Positions 25,553 to 35,329 of a DNA stretch of 48,612 nucleotides are shown piece after piece. The notes below the pieces were generated by a model. The model ran no database searches and was not told the origin of the DNA. It worked only from the letters and a program-made list of their open reading frames with translations. The translations under genes were made by a program, and so were the position numbers. The DNA is taken from positions 1-48,612 of the forward strand of contig MWYX01000062.1 of NCBI GenBank assembly GCA_002050465.1, given 5' to 3'. Positions within the stretch are counted from its first letter, which is position 1. The number at the start of each line of letters is the position of its first letter. This stretch comes from Chitinophagales bacterium 65-1 (lineage in GTDB: Bacteria > Bacteroidota > Bacteroidia > Chitinophagales > Chitinophagaceae).

Positions 25553-25562
25553 ATTATAAGAG

Positions 25563-25570
25563 CAAAGGTA
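25563..25570 (-). promoter_or_regulatory. Candidate sigma-A -7 box (TACCTTTG)
   Basis: On the minus strand TACCTTTG lies 10 bases before the ATG at 25552, implying a very short or no leader. Confidence 0.45.
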
Positions 25571-25620
25571 CAATTGTAAGTTTTAAAAAGGTTAACTTTC
25601 TGCATTAAACAATTGATAAA

Positions 25621-26916
25621 ATGAATACCAGCCGCAGGAGTTTTTTAGGAAAAGTAAGCTTACTTACAGGTGCTTTTTCACTAAATAATTTATACAATCA
25701 ACTGTATGCCACTGATATTGAACAAGCTAATAAAAGAATAAGTTCGTTAACTCCTGAAGCGGCAGCAGGTGATGAAGATTATTGGAGTGTAATTCAACAG
25801 GCATACACGGCAAATCCTAATATCATCAATTTAAATAATGGTGGTGTAAGCCCATCCCCAAAGGTTGTGCAGGATGCTTTAGAAAGGTATAACAGATTAG
25901 CTAACGAAGGCCCATCCTATTATATGTGGCGAATACTGGATCAGGGTCGTGAACCATTAAGAGAAAAACTGGCAGCACTTTCTGGCTGTGATTCAAATGA
26001 GATAGCTATAAACCGAAATGCAACGGAGGCATTGAACACGGTAATTTTTGGATTGAATTTAAAGGCAGGAGATGAGGTGATTGGTACTAAACAGGATTAT
26101 CCAAATATGATAAATGCCTGGAAGCAAAGGGCTGCAAGAGAAGGGATCATCTATACTCAAATAAATTTTAATTTCCCGATAGAAGATGATGAAACAATTG
26201 TAAACGCTTATGAAAAAGCAATTACATCTAAAACAAAGTTGCTTCATGTTACTCACATGATAAACTGGGTGGGTCAACTAATGCCAGTTAAAAAAATTGT
26301 GAAGATGGCACATGCAAAAGGCATTGAGGTTTTGGTGGATGGTGCCCATTCATTTGGTCTGTTGGATTTTAAAATCCCTGACCTTGGAGCTGATTATTTT
26401 GGTACAAGTCTTCATAAATTTTTAAGTGCACCAATCGGCAGCGGCATGTTATGGATAAAAAAAGATAAAATAAAAAACATCTGGCCGCTTGTATGCAGCG
26501 ATAAACCTAATAGTGATGATATACGAAAGTTTGAAAACCTTGGTACACGTAGCTTTCCTATTGAGCAGGCTATTGGGGAAGCTATTAATTTTCACAATGC
26601 GATAGGCTCTAAAAGAAAGCAGGAAAGAATTCACTATTTAAAAAACTACTGGGCTTCTGCTGTAAAGCAAAATACTAAAGTAAAAATTCATACATCTCTC
26701 AATCCAAAATATGGATGTGCCATTTGCGGTATATCAGTTAAGGGCATCACACCGGCAGAGTTGGAAAGTAGCTTATTCAATAACTATAAAATTCATACTG
26801 TTGGAATAGTTTGGGAAAACATCAGCTGTGTAAGAATAACACCGCATGTTTATACAAGCCTAAAAGATTTGGATAAATTAATAAGAGCGGTAAATGAAAT
26901 AGCTGATAAAGCGTAA
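25621..26916 (+). CDS. Class V aminotransferase fold PLP enzyme with a twin-arginine signal
   Basis: A 431-residue PLP enzyme of the class V aminotransferase / isopenicillin-N epimerase-like group. The N-terminus SRRSFLGKVSLLTGAF is a twin-arginine export signal, so the protein is probably folded with its cofactor in the cytoplasm and then moved to the periplasm. LNNGGVSPSPKVVQDAL, AINRNATEALNTVI, VLVDGAHSFGLLDF (cofactor-binding Asp) and GTSLHKFLSAPIGSG (Schiff-base Lys about 268) are all present. Substrate unknown; members of this group include epimerases and cysteine desulfurase-like enzymes. It appears to be monocistronic. Confidence 0.88.
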   Translation: MNTSRRSFLGKVSLLTGAFSLNNLYNQLYATDIEQANKRISSLTPEAAAGDEDYWSVIQQAYTANPNIINLNNGGVSPSPKVVQDALERYNRLANEGPSYYMWRILDQGREPLREKLAALSGCDSNEIAINRNATEALNTVIFGLNLKAGDEVIGTKQDYPNMINAWKQRAAREGIIYTQINFNFPIEDDETIVNAYEKAITSKTKLLHVTHMINWVGQLMPVKKIVKMAHAKGIEVLVDGAHSFGLLDFKIPDLGADYFGTSLHKFLSAPIGSGMLWIKKDKIKNIWPLVCSDKPNSDDIRKFENLGTRSFPIEQAIGEAINFHNAIGSKRKQERIHYLKNYWASAVKQNTKVKIHTSLNPKYGCAICGISVKGITPAELESSLFNNYKIHTVGIVWENISCVRITPHVYTSLKDLDKLIRAVNEIADKA

Positions 26917-26925
26917 TTTATAATT

Positions 26926-28740
26926 TTATCCAACTTCTTCCATCTGCATAGATTTTTGTTGCTTCTTCCTGTCATCCTCATTAAGAATTACTTTTCGCAT
27001 GCGGATGGATTTAGGAGTTACTTCAATGCATTCATCCTGCTGAATATATTCCATGCATTCTTCTAATGTCATTTGTATTTTAGGTGCTGCCCGGGATGCA
27101 TCATCACTTCCGCTTGCACGGTGGTTCGTAAGTTTTTTAGGCTCTGTAGCATTCACTACAAGATCACCTGGTTTTATATGTTCAGCAATTATTTGCCCTG
27201 CATAAACTTCTTCATTAGGATCAATAAAAAACCTTCCCCTGTCCTGGAGTTTATCAATTGAATAAGCTGTTGTTCTTTCTGTATTCTTGGAAATTAAAAC
27301 ACCATTACTTCTACCGGGAATAAAACCTTTCCATGGCTTATATTCAAGAAAGCGATGAGCCATTACAGCTTCGCCTGCCGTATTGGTAAGCATATTGCTG
27401 CGTAATCCTATCAAACCTCTTGAAGGGATTTCGAATTCAAGATGTTGAATATCGCCTTTGCTTTCCATTATCAGCATTTCGCCTTTGCGTTGTGTAACAA
27501 GATCAATAACTTTTCCGCTGTATTCAGCAGGCACATCTACTACCAGATTTTCATAAGGCTCACATTTTTTTCCATCAATCTCTTTAGTAATTACCTGCGG
27601 CTGTCCTATTGTAATTTCAAAACCCTCACGACGCATAGTTTCCACCAAAATACTTAAATGCAAAATACCCCTGCCATATACCATAAAACTATCAGCATTT
27701 CCGGTATCACTCACCCGCAGCGCAAGATTTTTTTCTAACTCTTTTTCAAGTCGATCCTTTAAATGCCTTGAAGTAACAAACTTTCCATCCTTACCAAAAA
27801 AAGGAGAGTTATTGATACTGAACTGCATATTCATTGTAGGCTCATCCACACTGGTAACAGGTAAGGCCTCAGGGTTTTCAAAATCAGCAATGGTTTCACC
27901 AATGTTGAAGCCTTCAATTCCTACAACAGCACAAATATCTCCTGCCTTTACTTCTGTAACTTTCTTTTTTCCCAGGCCTTCAAAAACATATAATTCTTTA
28001 ACCCTGCTTTTAACAATTTTTCCATCCAGCTTCATCAGTGAAATGGGCTGCAGATCTTTTATCGTTCCCCTTGCAATTCTGCCTACTGCAATTCTTCCTA
28101 AAAAAGAAGAATAATCAAGTGAAGTTATTTGCAATTGAAGAGTACCCTCTGTAACTTTTGGTGGTGGTACTTTTTCAAGAATTGTATCAAGTAAGGGGAA
28201 TATATTATCAGTTTCAGTTAGCGATGTGTTCATCCACCCATGTTTGCTGGAGCCATAAATTGTAGGGAAATCAAGCTGCTCTTCAGTTGCATCTAAATTA
28301 AAGAATAATTCAAATACAGCATCATGCACCTCATCAGGGCGACAATTCGGCTTATCAACTTTATTAATTACAACAATAGGGTGTAGATGTAATTGCAAAG
28401 CCTTTTGCAATACAAAACGGGTTTGCGGCATCGGGCCTTCAAACGCATCAACCAGTAATAGTACACCATCTGCCATTTTTAAGACCCTTTCCACCTCACC
28501 ACCAAAATCTGCGTGACCCGGAGTATCAATAACATTTATTTTAACTCCTTTGTACATTACTGAAATATTCTTACTAAAGATAGTAATCCCTCTTTCTCTT
28601 TCAAGATCATTACTATCCATTATCAATTCACCGGTTTCCTGGTTATCTCTGAAAATATTTGTGCTATGCAGAATTTTATCTACAAGTGTTGTTTTACCGT
28701 GATCTACGTGTGCAATTATTGCTATGTTTCTAATATCCAT
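26926..28740 (-). CDS. typA: Ribosome-associated GTPase TypA/BipA
   Basis: A 604-residue translational GTPase related to EF-G that assists 50S assembly, especially at low temperature. G1 AHVDHGKTTLVDKIL, G2 region RERGITI, G3 DTPGHADF and G4 NKVDKP are present, followed by domain II, the EF-G-like domains and the TypA-specific C-terminus (GLIGLRSNMLTNTAGEAVM, then the DDASRAAP segment). Full length. Its ATG is preceded by a -7 box at 28792. Confidence 0.97.
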   Translation of the reverse strand: MDIRNIAIIAHVDHGKTTLVDKILHSTNIFRDNQETGELIMDSNDLERERGITIFSKNISVMYKGVKINVIDTPGHADFGGEVERVLKMADGVLLLVDAFEGPMPQTRFVLQKALQLHLHPIVVINKVDKPNCRPDEVHDAVFELFFNLDATEEQLDFPTIYGSSKHGWMNTSLTETDNIFPLLDTILEKVPPPKVTEGTLQLQITSLDYSSFLGRIAVGRIARGTIKDLQPISLMKLDGKIVKSRVKELYVFEGLGKKKVTEVKAGDICAVVGIEGFNIGETIADFENPEALPVTSVDEPTMNMQFSINNSPFFGKDGKFVTSRHLKDRLEKELEKNLALRVSDTGNADSFMVYGRGILHLSILVETMRREGFEITIGQPQVITKEIDGKKCEPYENLVVDVPAEYSGKVIDLVTQRKGEMLIMESKGDIQHLEFEIPSRGLIGLRSNMLTNTAGEAVMAHRFLEYKPWKGFIPGRSNGVLISKNTERTTAYSIDKLQDRGRFFIDPNEEVYAGQIIAEHIKPGDLVVNATEPKKLTNHRASGSDDASRAAPKIQMTLEECMEYIQQDECIEVTPKSIRMRKVILNEDDRKKQQKSMQMEEVG

Positions 28741-28791
28741 GTATATTCTTTAAGCCATCACAGGTAACTGCTCTAAGCTGTTTTAAGTCGG

Positions 28792-28799
28792 CAAAGGTA
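28792..28799 (-). promoter_or_regulatory. Candidate sigma-A -7 box for typA (TACCTTTG)
   Basis: On the minus strand TACCTTTG, followed by CCG, lies 51 bases upstream of the typA ATG in the 188-base divergent gap at 28741-28928. The rest of that gap shows nothing I recognise. Confidence 0.5.
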
Positions 28800-28928
28800 C
28801 GCTAAAACGGCCGGCATTCCTTGTCTGTATAGAAATGTAAAAGTTAAAACCATAAGTATAGAGGATGCCAAAAGAGCAAAATGCCAATTTGGAAAGTAAT
28901 TTGATAATATCAATATTAAAAAAACGAA

Positions 28929-29228
28929 ATGAAAAAACAAACCCTCCCGAGTTTAACTACATGTTTAGTATTGGATGCTATAGGATGTGCAAGTTATATT
29001 GTTCCTTTTTTTGGTGAATTTATTGACCTGGTATGGGCACCTGTTTCAGGTATTATTTTTTATTTTTTATTTGGAAAAAGATTAGGCCTGTTTGGCGGTG
29101 CTTTTTCAATTGTAGAAGAGTTATTGCCCGGCTTAGATATTATACCAACTTTTACAATCGCCTGGTTTATGCGTAAAAAAGAAATTGAAAAAGAAAATTC
29201 AATTCAACAATTACGGATAATCCAATAA
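28929..29228 (+). CDS. Small integral membrane protein
   Basis: A 99-residue protein with two to three hydrophobic segments (about 8-28, 32-50 and 56-82) and a charged C-terminal tail (RKKEIEKENS). Gly- and Pro-containing turns (VPFFGEFIDLVWAPVSG) recur in a family of small Bacteroidota membrane proteins without known function. It lies 52 bases before the amidase and may be cotranscribed with it. Confidence 0.75.
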   Translation: MKKQTLPSLTTCLVLDAIGCASYIVPFFGEFIDLVWAPVSGIIFYFLFGKRLGLFGGAFSIVEELLPGLDIIPTFTIAWFMRKKEIEKENSIQQLRIIQ

Positions 29229-29280
29229 ACGTTTCTTTCACTGGCAAATAAAAATAAGTAGCTTAGTAGCAAACTTTTCT

Positions 29281-30924
29281 ATGAAGATTTTGCTGCTGGC
29301 TGCCATTTTATTATTTACTACAAACTTATTTTCCCAGGATACACTTACCAGAAAAGATTTTGCAACTGTACAAAAGTTTCTTGACATGAATTTTACAGAA
29401 TCAGAGATAGATTCAATGTATATCACCGTAAGAAATAATGTTCGGGAAATAAAAAAAATGCATGGTTATTCTCTTGGTAATAATGTTCCAATGTCATTAG
29501 TTCATAGCCCTTTATTACCAGGCATGAAATTTAATATGGTGCAAAAATCTGTTAAATGGAATTTGCCTTTTGCCATCGATCTCCCTAAAAATAAAAATGA
29601 TCTCGCTTTTTATTCAATACTACAACTGGCTTCGCTGATTAAAAATAAAAAAATAACATCTGTTGAACTTACCCGTTTTTTTATTAACAGACTAAAAAAA
29701 TATGATGACACACTTCAAAGTGTAATTTTTGTTACCAGTGAGATCGCTATGCTACAGGCAGCACAGGCAGATAAAGAAATTGCAGCCGGAAAATACCGTG
29801 GCCCATTACATGGAATTCCTTACGGGTTAAAAGATCTGTTTGCAGTTAGAGGCACTAATACAACATGGGGCGCTGCTCCTTATAAAGAACAAACGATTGA
29901 TGAGGATGCATATGTATATACAAAATTAAAAGAGTCAGGGGCTGTACTAATAGCAAAATTTACTTTGGGCGCTTTGGCAATGGGAGATTATTGGTATGGC
30001 GGAAGAACAAAAAATCCTTGGAATTTAAAATTCGGGTCAAGTGGCTCTTCGGCAGGCTCAACTGCTGCAACAGTTGCAGGTCTTATACCATTTGCAATAG
30101 GTACTGAAACATTAGGGTCAATAATTTCCCCTGCTTCCACTTGTGGGGCTACAGGATTGCGGCCAACATTCGGCTCTATCAGCAGAAGTGGTGCAATGAC
30201 ATTAAGTTGGAGTATGGATAAGGCAGGTCCCATTTGCCGCTCAGCAGAAGATGCAGCGGTTGTCTTTTATTATTTGCATGGTACTGATGGTAAAGATGCA
30301 TCTGCTGTTAATATGCCTTTTAATTATACAGGCAAAACCGATGTATCTAAATTGAAGATAGCTTATGCAAAAAATTATTTTAGCAGGAAAGATACAATGG
30401 GTAATGAGCAAGCTGTGTTGGAGGCTTTTAGAAAAGCGGGTGCACAATTAATCCCTGTGGATTTTCCTGACTCCGGCCATTTCAATTTTAATATGACCGG
30501 CATTATATTGAATGCGGAGGCTGCTGCAGCTTTTGATGAATTTACAAGAACCGATCTTGATGATAAAATGACAAGACAGGGAAGAGGAGATTGGCCTAAT
30601 TCATTCAGGGCCTCAAGATTTATACCTGCGGTAGACTATATAAACGCTAATCGTCATCGCTACCTGCTGATGCAAAAAATGAATGATTTTATGAGTCAAT
30701 ACGATGTGGTTATTTGTCCCACGTTTACAGGTAGTCAGCTGAGGATAACCAATCTTACAGGTCATCCGGCAATTTCTCTTCCAACTGGCTTTAATAAAAA
30801 TAAACTACCTACCAGTATAACTTTAGTTGGAAAATTATATGATGAAGCAACTTTATTAGCGGTAGCAAAGGCTTATCAACAAACTACACAATGGGAGGAT
30901 ATGCATCCTGAAATGTTTAAATAA
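29281..30924 (+). CDS. Secreted amidase (amidase signature family)
   Basis: A 547-residue amidase-signature enzyme with a signal peptide (about 1-19, ending L-F-S-Q). The Ser-cisSer-Lys triad is present: Lys in GIPYGLKDLFAV (about 183), and the two serines in the signature KFGSSGSSAGSTAATVAG (about 250-270). The helical N-terminal extension of about 130 residues is usual for the exported Bacteroidota group, which is annotated as GatA-like but acts on other amides. It is not a tRNA amidotransferase: it carries a signal peptide and gatB/gatC are absent. Substrate unknown. Confidence 0.92.
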   Translation: MKILLLAAILLFTTNLFSQDTLTRKDFATVQKFLDMNFTESEIDSMYITVRNNVREIKKMHGYSLGNNVPMSLVHSPLLPGMKFNMVQKSVKWNLPFAIDLPKNKNDLAFYSILQLASLIKNKKITSVELTRFFINRLKKYDDTLQSVIFVTSEIAMLQAAQADKEIAAGKYRGPLHGIPYGLKDLFAVRGTNTTWGAAPYKEQTIDEDAYVYTKLKESGAVLIAKFTLGALAMGDYWYGGRTKNPWNLKFGSSGSSAGSTAATVAGLIPFAIGTETLGSIISPASTCGATGLRPTFGSISRSGAMTLSWSMDKAGPICRSAEDAAVVFYYLHGTDGKDASAVNMPFNYTGKTDVSKLKIAYAKNYFSRKDTMGNEQAVLEAFRKAGAQLIPVDFPDSGHFNFNMTGIILNAEAAAAFDEFTRTDLDDKMTRQGRGDWPNSFRASRFIPAVDYINANRHRYLLMQKMNDFMSQYDVVICPTFTGSQLRITNLTGHPAISLPTGFNKNKLPTSITLVGKLYDEATLLAVAKAYQQTTQWEDMHPEMFK

Positions 30925-31007
30925 CGAAAACATAATATTTTGATTACATATTAAAGAATAATAAGAGGGTTATGTTTTCTCATTTTTCGTATTAACCAAT
31001 AAAGATT

Positions 31008-31466
31008 ATGAGCCATATCCGTAAAATACAAACCCGCAAACGTGTAGCACTTGTTGCTCATGATAATAAAAAAGAAGATCTTATTGACTGGGCTATTTAT
31101 AATAAAGCAGTTTTATCAAAACATGAATTAATAGCCACGGGCACTACAGGAAGATTACTGGAACAGCATCTTGATACTCCTGTAAAAAAATTATTCAGCG
31201 GACCTTTAGGTGGCGATCAGCAAATTGGTGCAATGATAGCAGAAGAAAAACTTGATCTGCTGGTTTTCTTCTGGGATCCTATGGAAGCACAGCCCCATGA
31301 TAGTGACGTAAAAGCTTTATTACGTTTAGCTGTAGCATGGAATATCTTAATTGCCTGCAATCGTACTACTGCCGATTTCATTTTAACATCAGTTTTAATG
31401 AAAGGTGAATATTTAATGGATGTACCTGATTACACGGGTTTTTTAACACGAAAATTAGTTCAGTAA
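31008..31466 (+). CDS. mgsA: Methylglyoxal synthase
   Basis: Converts dihydroxyacetone phosphate to methylglyoxal and phosphate, an overflow bypass of lower glycolysis. The 152-residue product has ALVAHDNKKEDLIDWA, the phosphate-binding ATGTTGRLL, the catalytic-Asp motif SGPLGGDQQIGA and the His of MEAQPHDSDVKALLR, all as in the E. coli enzyme. It lies 83 bases after the amidase and 14 before the M20 peptidase. The aldo/keto reductase at 18243 could detoxify its product, but they are far apart and nothing ties them in regulation. Confidence 0.95.
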   Translation: MSHIRKIQTRKRVALVAHDNKKEDLIDWAIYNKAVLSKHELIATGTTGRLLEQHLDTPVKKLFSGPLGGDQQIGAMIAEEKLDLLVFFWDPMEAQPHDSDVKALLRLAVAWNILIACNRTTADFILTSVLMKGEYLMDVPDYTGFLTRKLVQ

Positions 31467-31480
31467 ATTTATTACTATAT

Positions 31481-32761
31481 ATGAAAAAAATATTATTGCT
31501 TTTATTATTATGCATATCCTTAAAAATAGCTGCACAAAAACTTACTATAGAGGAAACGAAAATCATTAATGAGATAAACAAACAGATGCCTCAAACCTTG
31601 CGGATGCTGGAGCAGCTGGTGAATATTAATAGCGGCACAAATAATCTGGAAGGCGTTAGGGAGGTTGGCGCAATCTTACGAAAAGAATTTGACAAAATTG
31701 ATTTTACAACCCAATGGATAACATTACCCGATTCACTAAAACGTGCAGGACATCTGGTTGCTAATATCAATGGGAAAATGGGAAAAAAATTATTTCTAAT
31801 AGGCCATCTGGATACCGTTTTTGAACCCGACATGCCTGCTAATCCCTATAAAAAAGTAAATGCTTCAACAGCTACCGGGCAGGGTGTGGTAGATATGAAA
31901 GGAGGAAATATGATAATACTTTCAGCATTGCAAGCTTTATATAAATTGGGGTACTTAAAAAATACAACTATCACAGCCTACTTTACGGGAGATGAAGAAA
32001 AATCTGGTAAACCAACATCGGTTAGTCGTGCAGATTTTATTGAAAGAGCTAAACAAGCTGACATTGCATTAGGATTTGAAGGCGGAAGTTTAACTACTGT
32101 AGCTGCTGCCCGGCGGGGGACAAGTCATTGGCAGCTTACCACAACAGGAAGACAGGCTCATTCCGCAGGAATTTTCACTGCAGGCTATGGTTCTATTTAT
32201 GAAGCCGCAAGAATTATTAATACATTCCGTGAACAGTTAGGTAAAGAAAAGTATCTCACCTTCAATCCCGGGTTTGTTATAGGTGGTTCTGAAATAAAAT
32301 ATGACTCTGCAAAAATTTATGGCGAGGTTTCAGGAAAAACAAATATTATTTCTCCTGTTACAGTAGTGCAGGGAGATCTTCGTTTCTTAACAGAAGCTCA
32401 AAAAAATAGTGCCCGTGTAAAAATGAAAAAAATTGCTGCAACCGATAATTTAAAAGGCACAAGTGCCAAAATAGTTTTTGCAGAAGGCATCCCGGCTATG
32501 GAACCTACACCCGGCAATAATGCATTGGTGCAAATATTAAATAGAGTAAGTATTGATATGGGTATTGGACAAACTAAAGCGGGAGATCCGGGAAGCCGTG
32601 GTGCCGGAGACATTTCTTATATAGCAAAATATGTTGATTGTTTAGATGGATTGGGGGCAAGCGGAAGCGGGGCTCATGCACCTGGTGAGATTATTAACCT
32701 TAAGGAATTTCCCATACTTATTCAACGTGCAGCAATCTTTATATATCGGTTAACTAGATAA
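31481..32761 (+). CDS. M20 family metallopeptidase (glutamate carboxypeptidase-like)
   Basis: A 426-residue exported zinc peptidase of family M20, CPG2-like. It has a signal peptide (about 1-18, ending K-I-A-A-Q). The metal ligands are in GHLDTVFEPDMP (His), QGVVDMKGGN (bridging Asp), TGDEEKSGKP (general base Glu and ligand Glu) and GFEGGS; a late GSGAHAPGE supplies the last His. The dimerisation domain starts near residue 205 (SHWQLTTTGRQAHSAG). It probably trims C-terminal residues from peptides or hydrolyses acyl amino acids in the periplasm. Confidence 0.93.
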   Translation: MKKILLLLLLCISLKIAAQKLTIEETKIINEINKQMPQTLRMLEQLVNINSGTNNLEGVREVGAILRKEFDKIDFTTQWITLPDSLKRAGHLVANINGKMGKKLFLIGHLDTVFEPDMPANPYKKVNASTATGQGVVDMKGGNMIILSALQALYKLGYLKNTTITAYFTGDEEKSGKPTSVSRADFIERAKQADIALGFEGGSLTTVAAARRGTSHWQLTTTGRQAHSAGIFTAGYGSIYEAARIINTFREQLGKEKYLTFNPGFVIGGSEIKYDSAKIYGEVSGKTNIISPVTVVQGDLRFLTEAQKNSARVKMKKIAATDNLKGTSAKIVFAEGIPAMEPTPGNNALVQILNRVSIDMGIGQTKAGDPGSRGAGDISYIAKYVDCLDGLGASGSGAHAPGEIINLKEFPILIQRAAIFIYRLTR

Positions 32762-32824
32762 CTTTTTCCTTTTTGCATTTTAGGAAAAGCTAAGTGGATG
32801 ATTGATTAATTTTACAATCCTATT

Positions 32825-34855
32825 ATGCCGTTCCAGATTCAATCATCATATCAACCCGCAGGTGATCAGCCGGAAGCTATACATGATCTTACACAGGGAA
32901 TTTTGCAGGGAGAAAAACATCAAACCTTGTTAGGTGTTACAGGAAGTGGAAAAACCTTTACTATTGCTAATGTTATTCAAAATGTTCAGAAACCAACATT
33001 GGTTCTTACGCATAACAAAACATTGGTTGCACAATTATATGGCGAGTTCAAACAGTTTTTTCCGGATAATGCAGTAGGTTATTTTGTTTCGTATTATGAC
33101 TATTACCAGCCTGAGGCATACATGCCTGTGAGTGATACATACATTGAAAAAGACCTCAGTATAAATGAAGAGCTTGATAAGCTCAGGCTGCAAGCTACTT
33201 CGCAATTACTCACCGGCAGGAGAGACATTATTGTTGTTGCCAGTGTGAGTTGTATTTATGGTATTGGTAATCCAAAAGATTTTGCTGAAGGAGTAGTCAG
33301 AATTCAGTCAGGGCAAAGCATAAGCCGGCAGGGATTTTTGCATTCTTTAGTAAATGGATTGTATTCCAGAACGCAGGGAGATTTTGCCAGGGGAACATTC
33401 AGGGTAAAGGGAGATACGGTTGATATCAATCTTCCTTACATGGATTATGGCTACAGGATAACCTTTTTTGGCGATGAAGTGGAAAGTATTGAAACATTGG
33501 AATTAAACACCGGGAAAAGAATTTCTAAAATTGATAATGCAGCTATATTTCCGGCTAATTTATACATTGCTCCAAAAGATAAACTACAGGATATTTTATC
33601 AGAGATTCAGGATGAATGCGGAAGGCAAACTGATTATTTTAAAAGCACCGGAAAGTATATTGAAGCACAAAGAATAAGTGAACGGGTTAATTATGATGTG
33701 GAAATGATCCGTGAATTAGGTTATTGCAATGGAGTAGAAAATTATTCAAGATTTTTTGACAGAAGAGAACCGGGCACAAGACCATTTTGTTTGCTAGATT
33801 ATTTTCCAAAAGATTTTTTATGTGTTGTTGATGAAAGTCATCAAACCATTCCACAGGTTAGCGGAATGTATGGCGGTGACCGTTCAAGAAAATTAATTTT
33901 GGTTGATTATGGTTTTCGTTTGCCATCTGCATTGGATAACCGGCCGCTTAATTTTAATGAGTTTGAAGCAATGCTCAATCAAACCGTTTATATAAGCGCA
34001 ACACCGGGAGATTATGAATTGGAAAAATGCGGAGGCGTAGTGGTAGAGCAGGTAGTTCGGCCTACAGGTTTATTGGATCCGCCGATTGAAATACGTCCTT
34101 CAATAAATCAAATAGATGACCTGTTGGATGAGATTGACAAAAGAGTAACCAAGGGCGACCGTGTTCTGGTAACCACCCTTACAAAACGAATGGCCGAGGA
34201 GATGGATAGGTACCTTCATAGAATTAATATAAAATCAAAATATATACACAGTGAAGTTGATACATTGGACAGGGTGGAAATATTAAGGCAATTAAGGCTT
34301 GGTGAGATCGATGTATTGGTAGGTGTAAATCTTTTAAGAGAAGGTCTTGATCTTCCTGAAGTTTCTCTTGTTGCAATTCTTGATGCAGATAAGGAAGGTT
34401 TTTTACGCAACGAGAGATCGCTAACCCAAACTGCAGGTAGGGCTGCCCGCAACATTGATGGATTGGTAATTTTTTATGCGGATAAGATGACAGAGAGCAT
34501 GCAAAAAACCATTGATGAAACTGATCGGCGTAGAGACAAACAAATTGCTTATAATATAAAACATAATATTACACCTACTACTATAAAAAAATCAATTGCA
34601 CAGATAATGAGCCAGACCTCAGTACTGGATATAAAGGGCTATGACGAAAGATCACCTTATGCAGTTGATGAATTAATTACTGTTGCTGCAGAAGACCAGG
34701 AACAGTATAAAACAATCCCACAAATGGAGAAAGCTATTTCTCAAACCAAAAGACAAATGGAAAAAGCTGCCCGTGATCTTGATTTTATGGAAGCAGCAAG
34801 GCTGCGTGATGAGATGTTTAAGATGCAGAAAGAACTGGAAGGGATGAAGAGGTAA
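32825..34855 (+). CDS. uvrB: Excinuclease ABC subunit B
   Basis: Damage-verifying helicase subunit of nucleotide excision repair. The 676-residue product has Walker A GVTGSGKTFT, the beta-hairpin region YYDYYQPEAYMP, the DESHQT Walker B-like motif, YISATPGDYELEK, helicase motif VI QTAGRAARN and the C-terminal UVR domain (LDFMEAARLRDEMFKMQKEL) that contacts UvrC. Full length. Its TAA ends at the base before the convergent lipoprotein stop. No LexA-type box is recognised in the 63-base leader. Confidence 0.97.
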   Translation: MPFQIQSSYQPAGDQPEAIHDLTQGILQGEKHQTLLGVTGSGKTFTIANVIQNVQKPTLVLTHNKTLVAQLYGEFKQFFPDNAVGYFVSYYDYYQPEAYMPVSDTYIEKDLSINEELDKLRLQATSQLLTGRRDIIVVASVSCIYGIGNPKDFAEGVVRIQSGQSISRQGFLHSLVNGLYSRTQGDFARGTFRVKGDTVDINLPYMDYGYRITFFGDEVESIETLELNTGKRISKIDNAAIFPANLYIAPKDKLQDILSEIQDECGRQTDYFKSTGKYIEAQRISERVNYDVEMIRELGYCNGVENYSRFFDRREPGTRPFCLLDYFPKDFLCVVDESHQTIPQVSGMYGGDRSRKLILVDYGFRLPSALDNRPLNFNEFEAMLNQTVYISATPGDYELEKCGGVVVEQVVRPTGLLDPPIEIRPSINQIDDLLDEIDKRVTKGDRVLVTTLTKRMAEEMDRYLHRINIKSKYIHSEVDTLDRVEILRQLRLGEIDVLVGVNLLREGLDLPEVSLVAILDADKEGFLRNERSLTQTAGRAARNIDGLVIFYADKMTESMQKTIDETDRRRDKQIAYNIKHNITPTTIKKSIAQIMSQTSVLDIKGYDERSPYAVDELITVAAEDQEQYKTIPQMEKAISQTKRQMEKAARDLDFMEAARLRDEMFKMQKELEGMKR

Positions 34856-35278
34856 TCAGTTTGTACTTAAAGAATATTTTTTTAATGTTGTTAACCTTAG
34901 CTGATCATTATTTGCTGACAACATCTTGTATTCTTTAAAAATTTTTTCTTTATCTAAAAATCCGATAATACATGAAAGTGTATCTCTGCCCGGCTTTATT
35001 TGTATTACAGGGGAAACAACAATATTGGGTATATACAAAGTATCCTGCTGCTCTGTTCCATCATGAAACATCATCAGCAGGTATTTGAAAGTGAAAGGCG
35101 TTTCAAAAATTTGAACTCCAAATTTTCTATCAAGTTTGGGGTCGCCCATTGGTATAACATAAGAGGCTACAGGTGCTTTATTTACATTTTCTCTTATTTC
35201 CGGAATATCATTTTTATTATCAGCGCAGCTACCAATTAAAATAATTAAAAGAAACAAAAAATATTTAGAGGCTTTCAT
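34856..35278 (-). CDS. Putative lipoprotein, function unknown
   Basis: A 140-residue protein with lipobox I-G-S-C at about residues 15-18 (mature Cys followed by Ala-Asp-Asn, so likely outer-membrane or periplasmic). The middle contains KFGVQIFETPFTFKYLLMM, and the rest has no motif I recognise. It lies tail to tail with uvrB with no gap between stop codons. It starts 52 bases downstream of the metH stop on the same strand, so it could be the last gene of that transcript. Confidence 0.7.
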   Translation of the reverse strand: MKASKYFLFLLIILIGSCADNKNDIPEIRENVNKAPVASYVIPMGDPKLDRKFGVQIFETPFTFKYLLMMFHDGTEQQDTLYIPNIVVSPVIQIKPGRDTLSCIIGFLDKEKIFKEYKMLSANNDQLRLTTLKKYSLSTN

Positions 35279-35329
35279 TTTTATTATGAATATATCTTGA
35301 AATTAAATAATCTTATTTTTATAAATTTC

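Noticed and set aside
28741-28928. Small RNA or tRNA in the divergent gap at typA
   Set aside because: No cloverleaf or stable fold is visible; only a -7 box is supported.
29281-30924. Amidase as GatA of the tRNA amidotransferase
   Set aside because: It has a signal peptide and a long N-terminal extension, and gatB and gatC are absent.
31008-31466. Functional pairing of methylglyoxal synthase with the aldo/keto reductase at 18243
   Set aside because: They are 12 kb apart on opposite strands with no shared regulatory feature.
32762-32824. Hairpin between the M20 peptidase and uvrB (CTTTTTCC with GGAAAAGC)
   Set aside because: Stem is short and AT-rich, the loop is long and no T run follows, so it is not convincing as a terminator.
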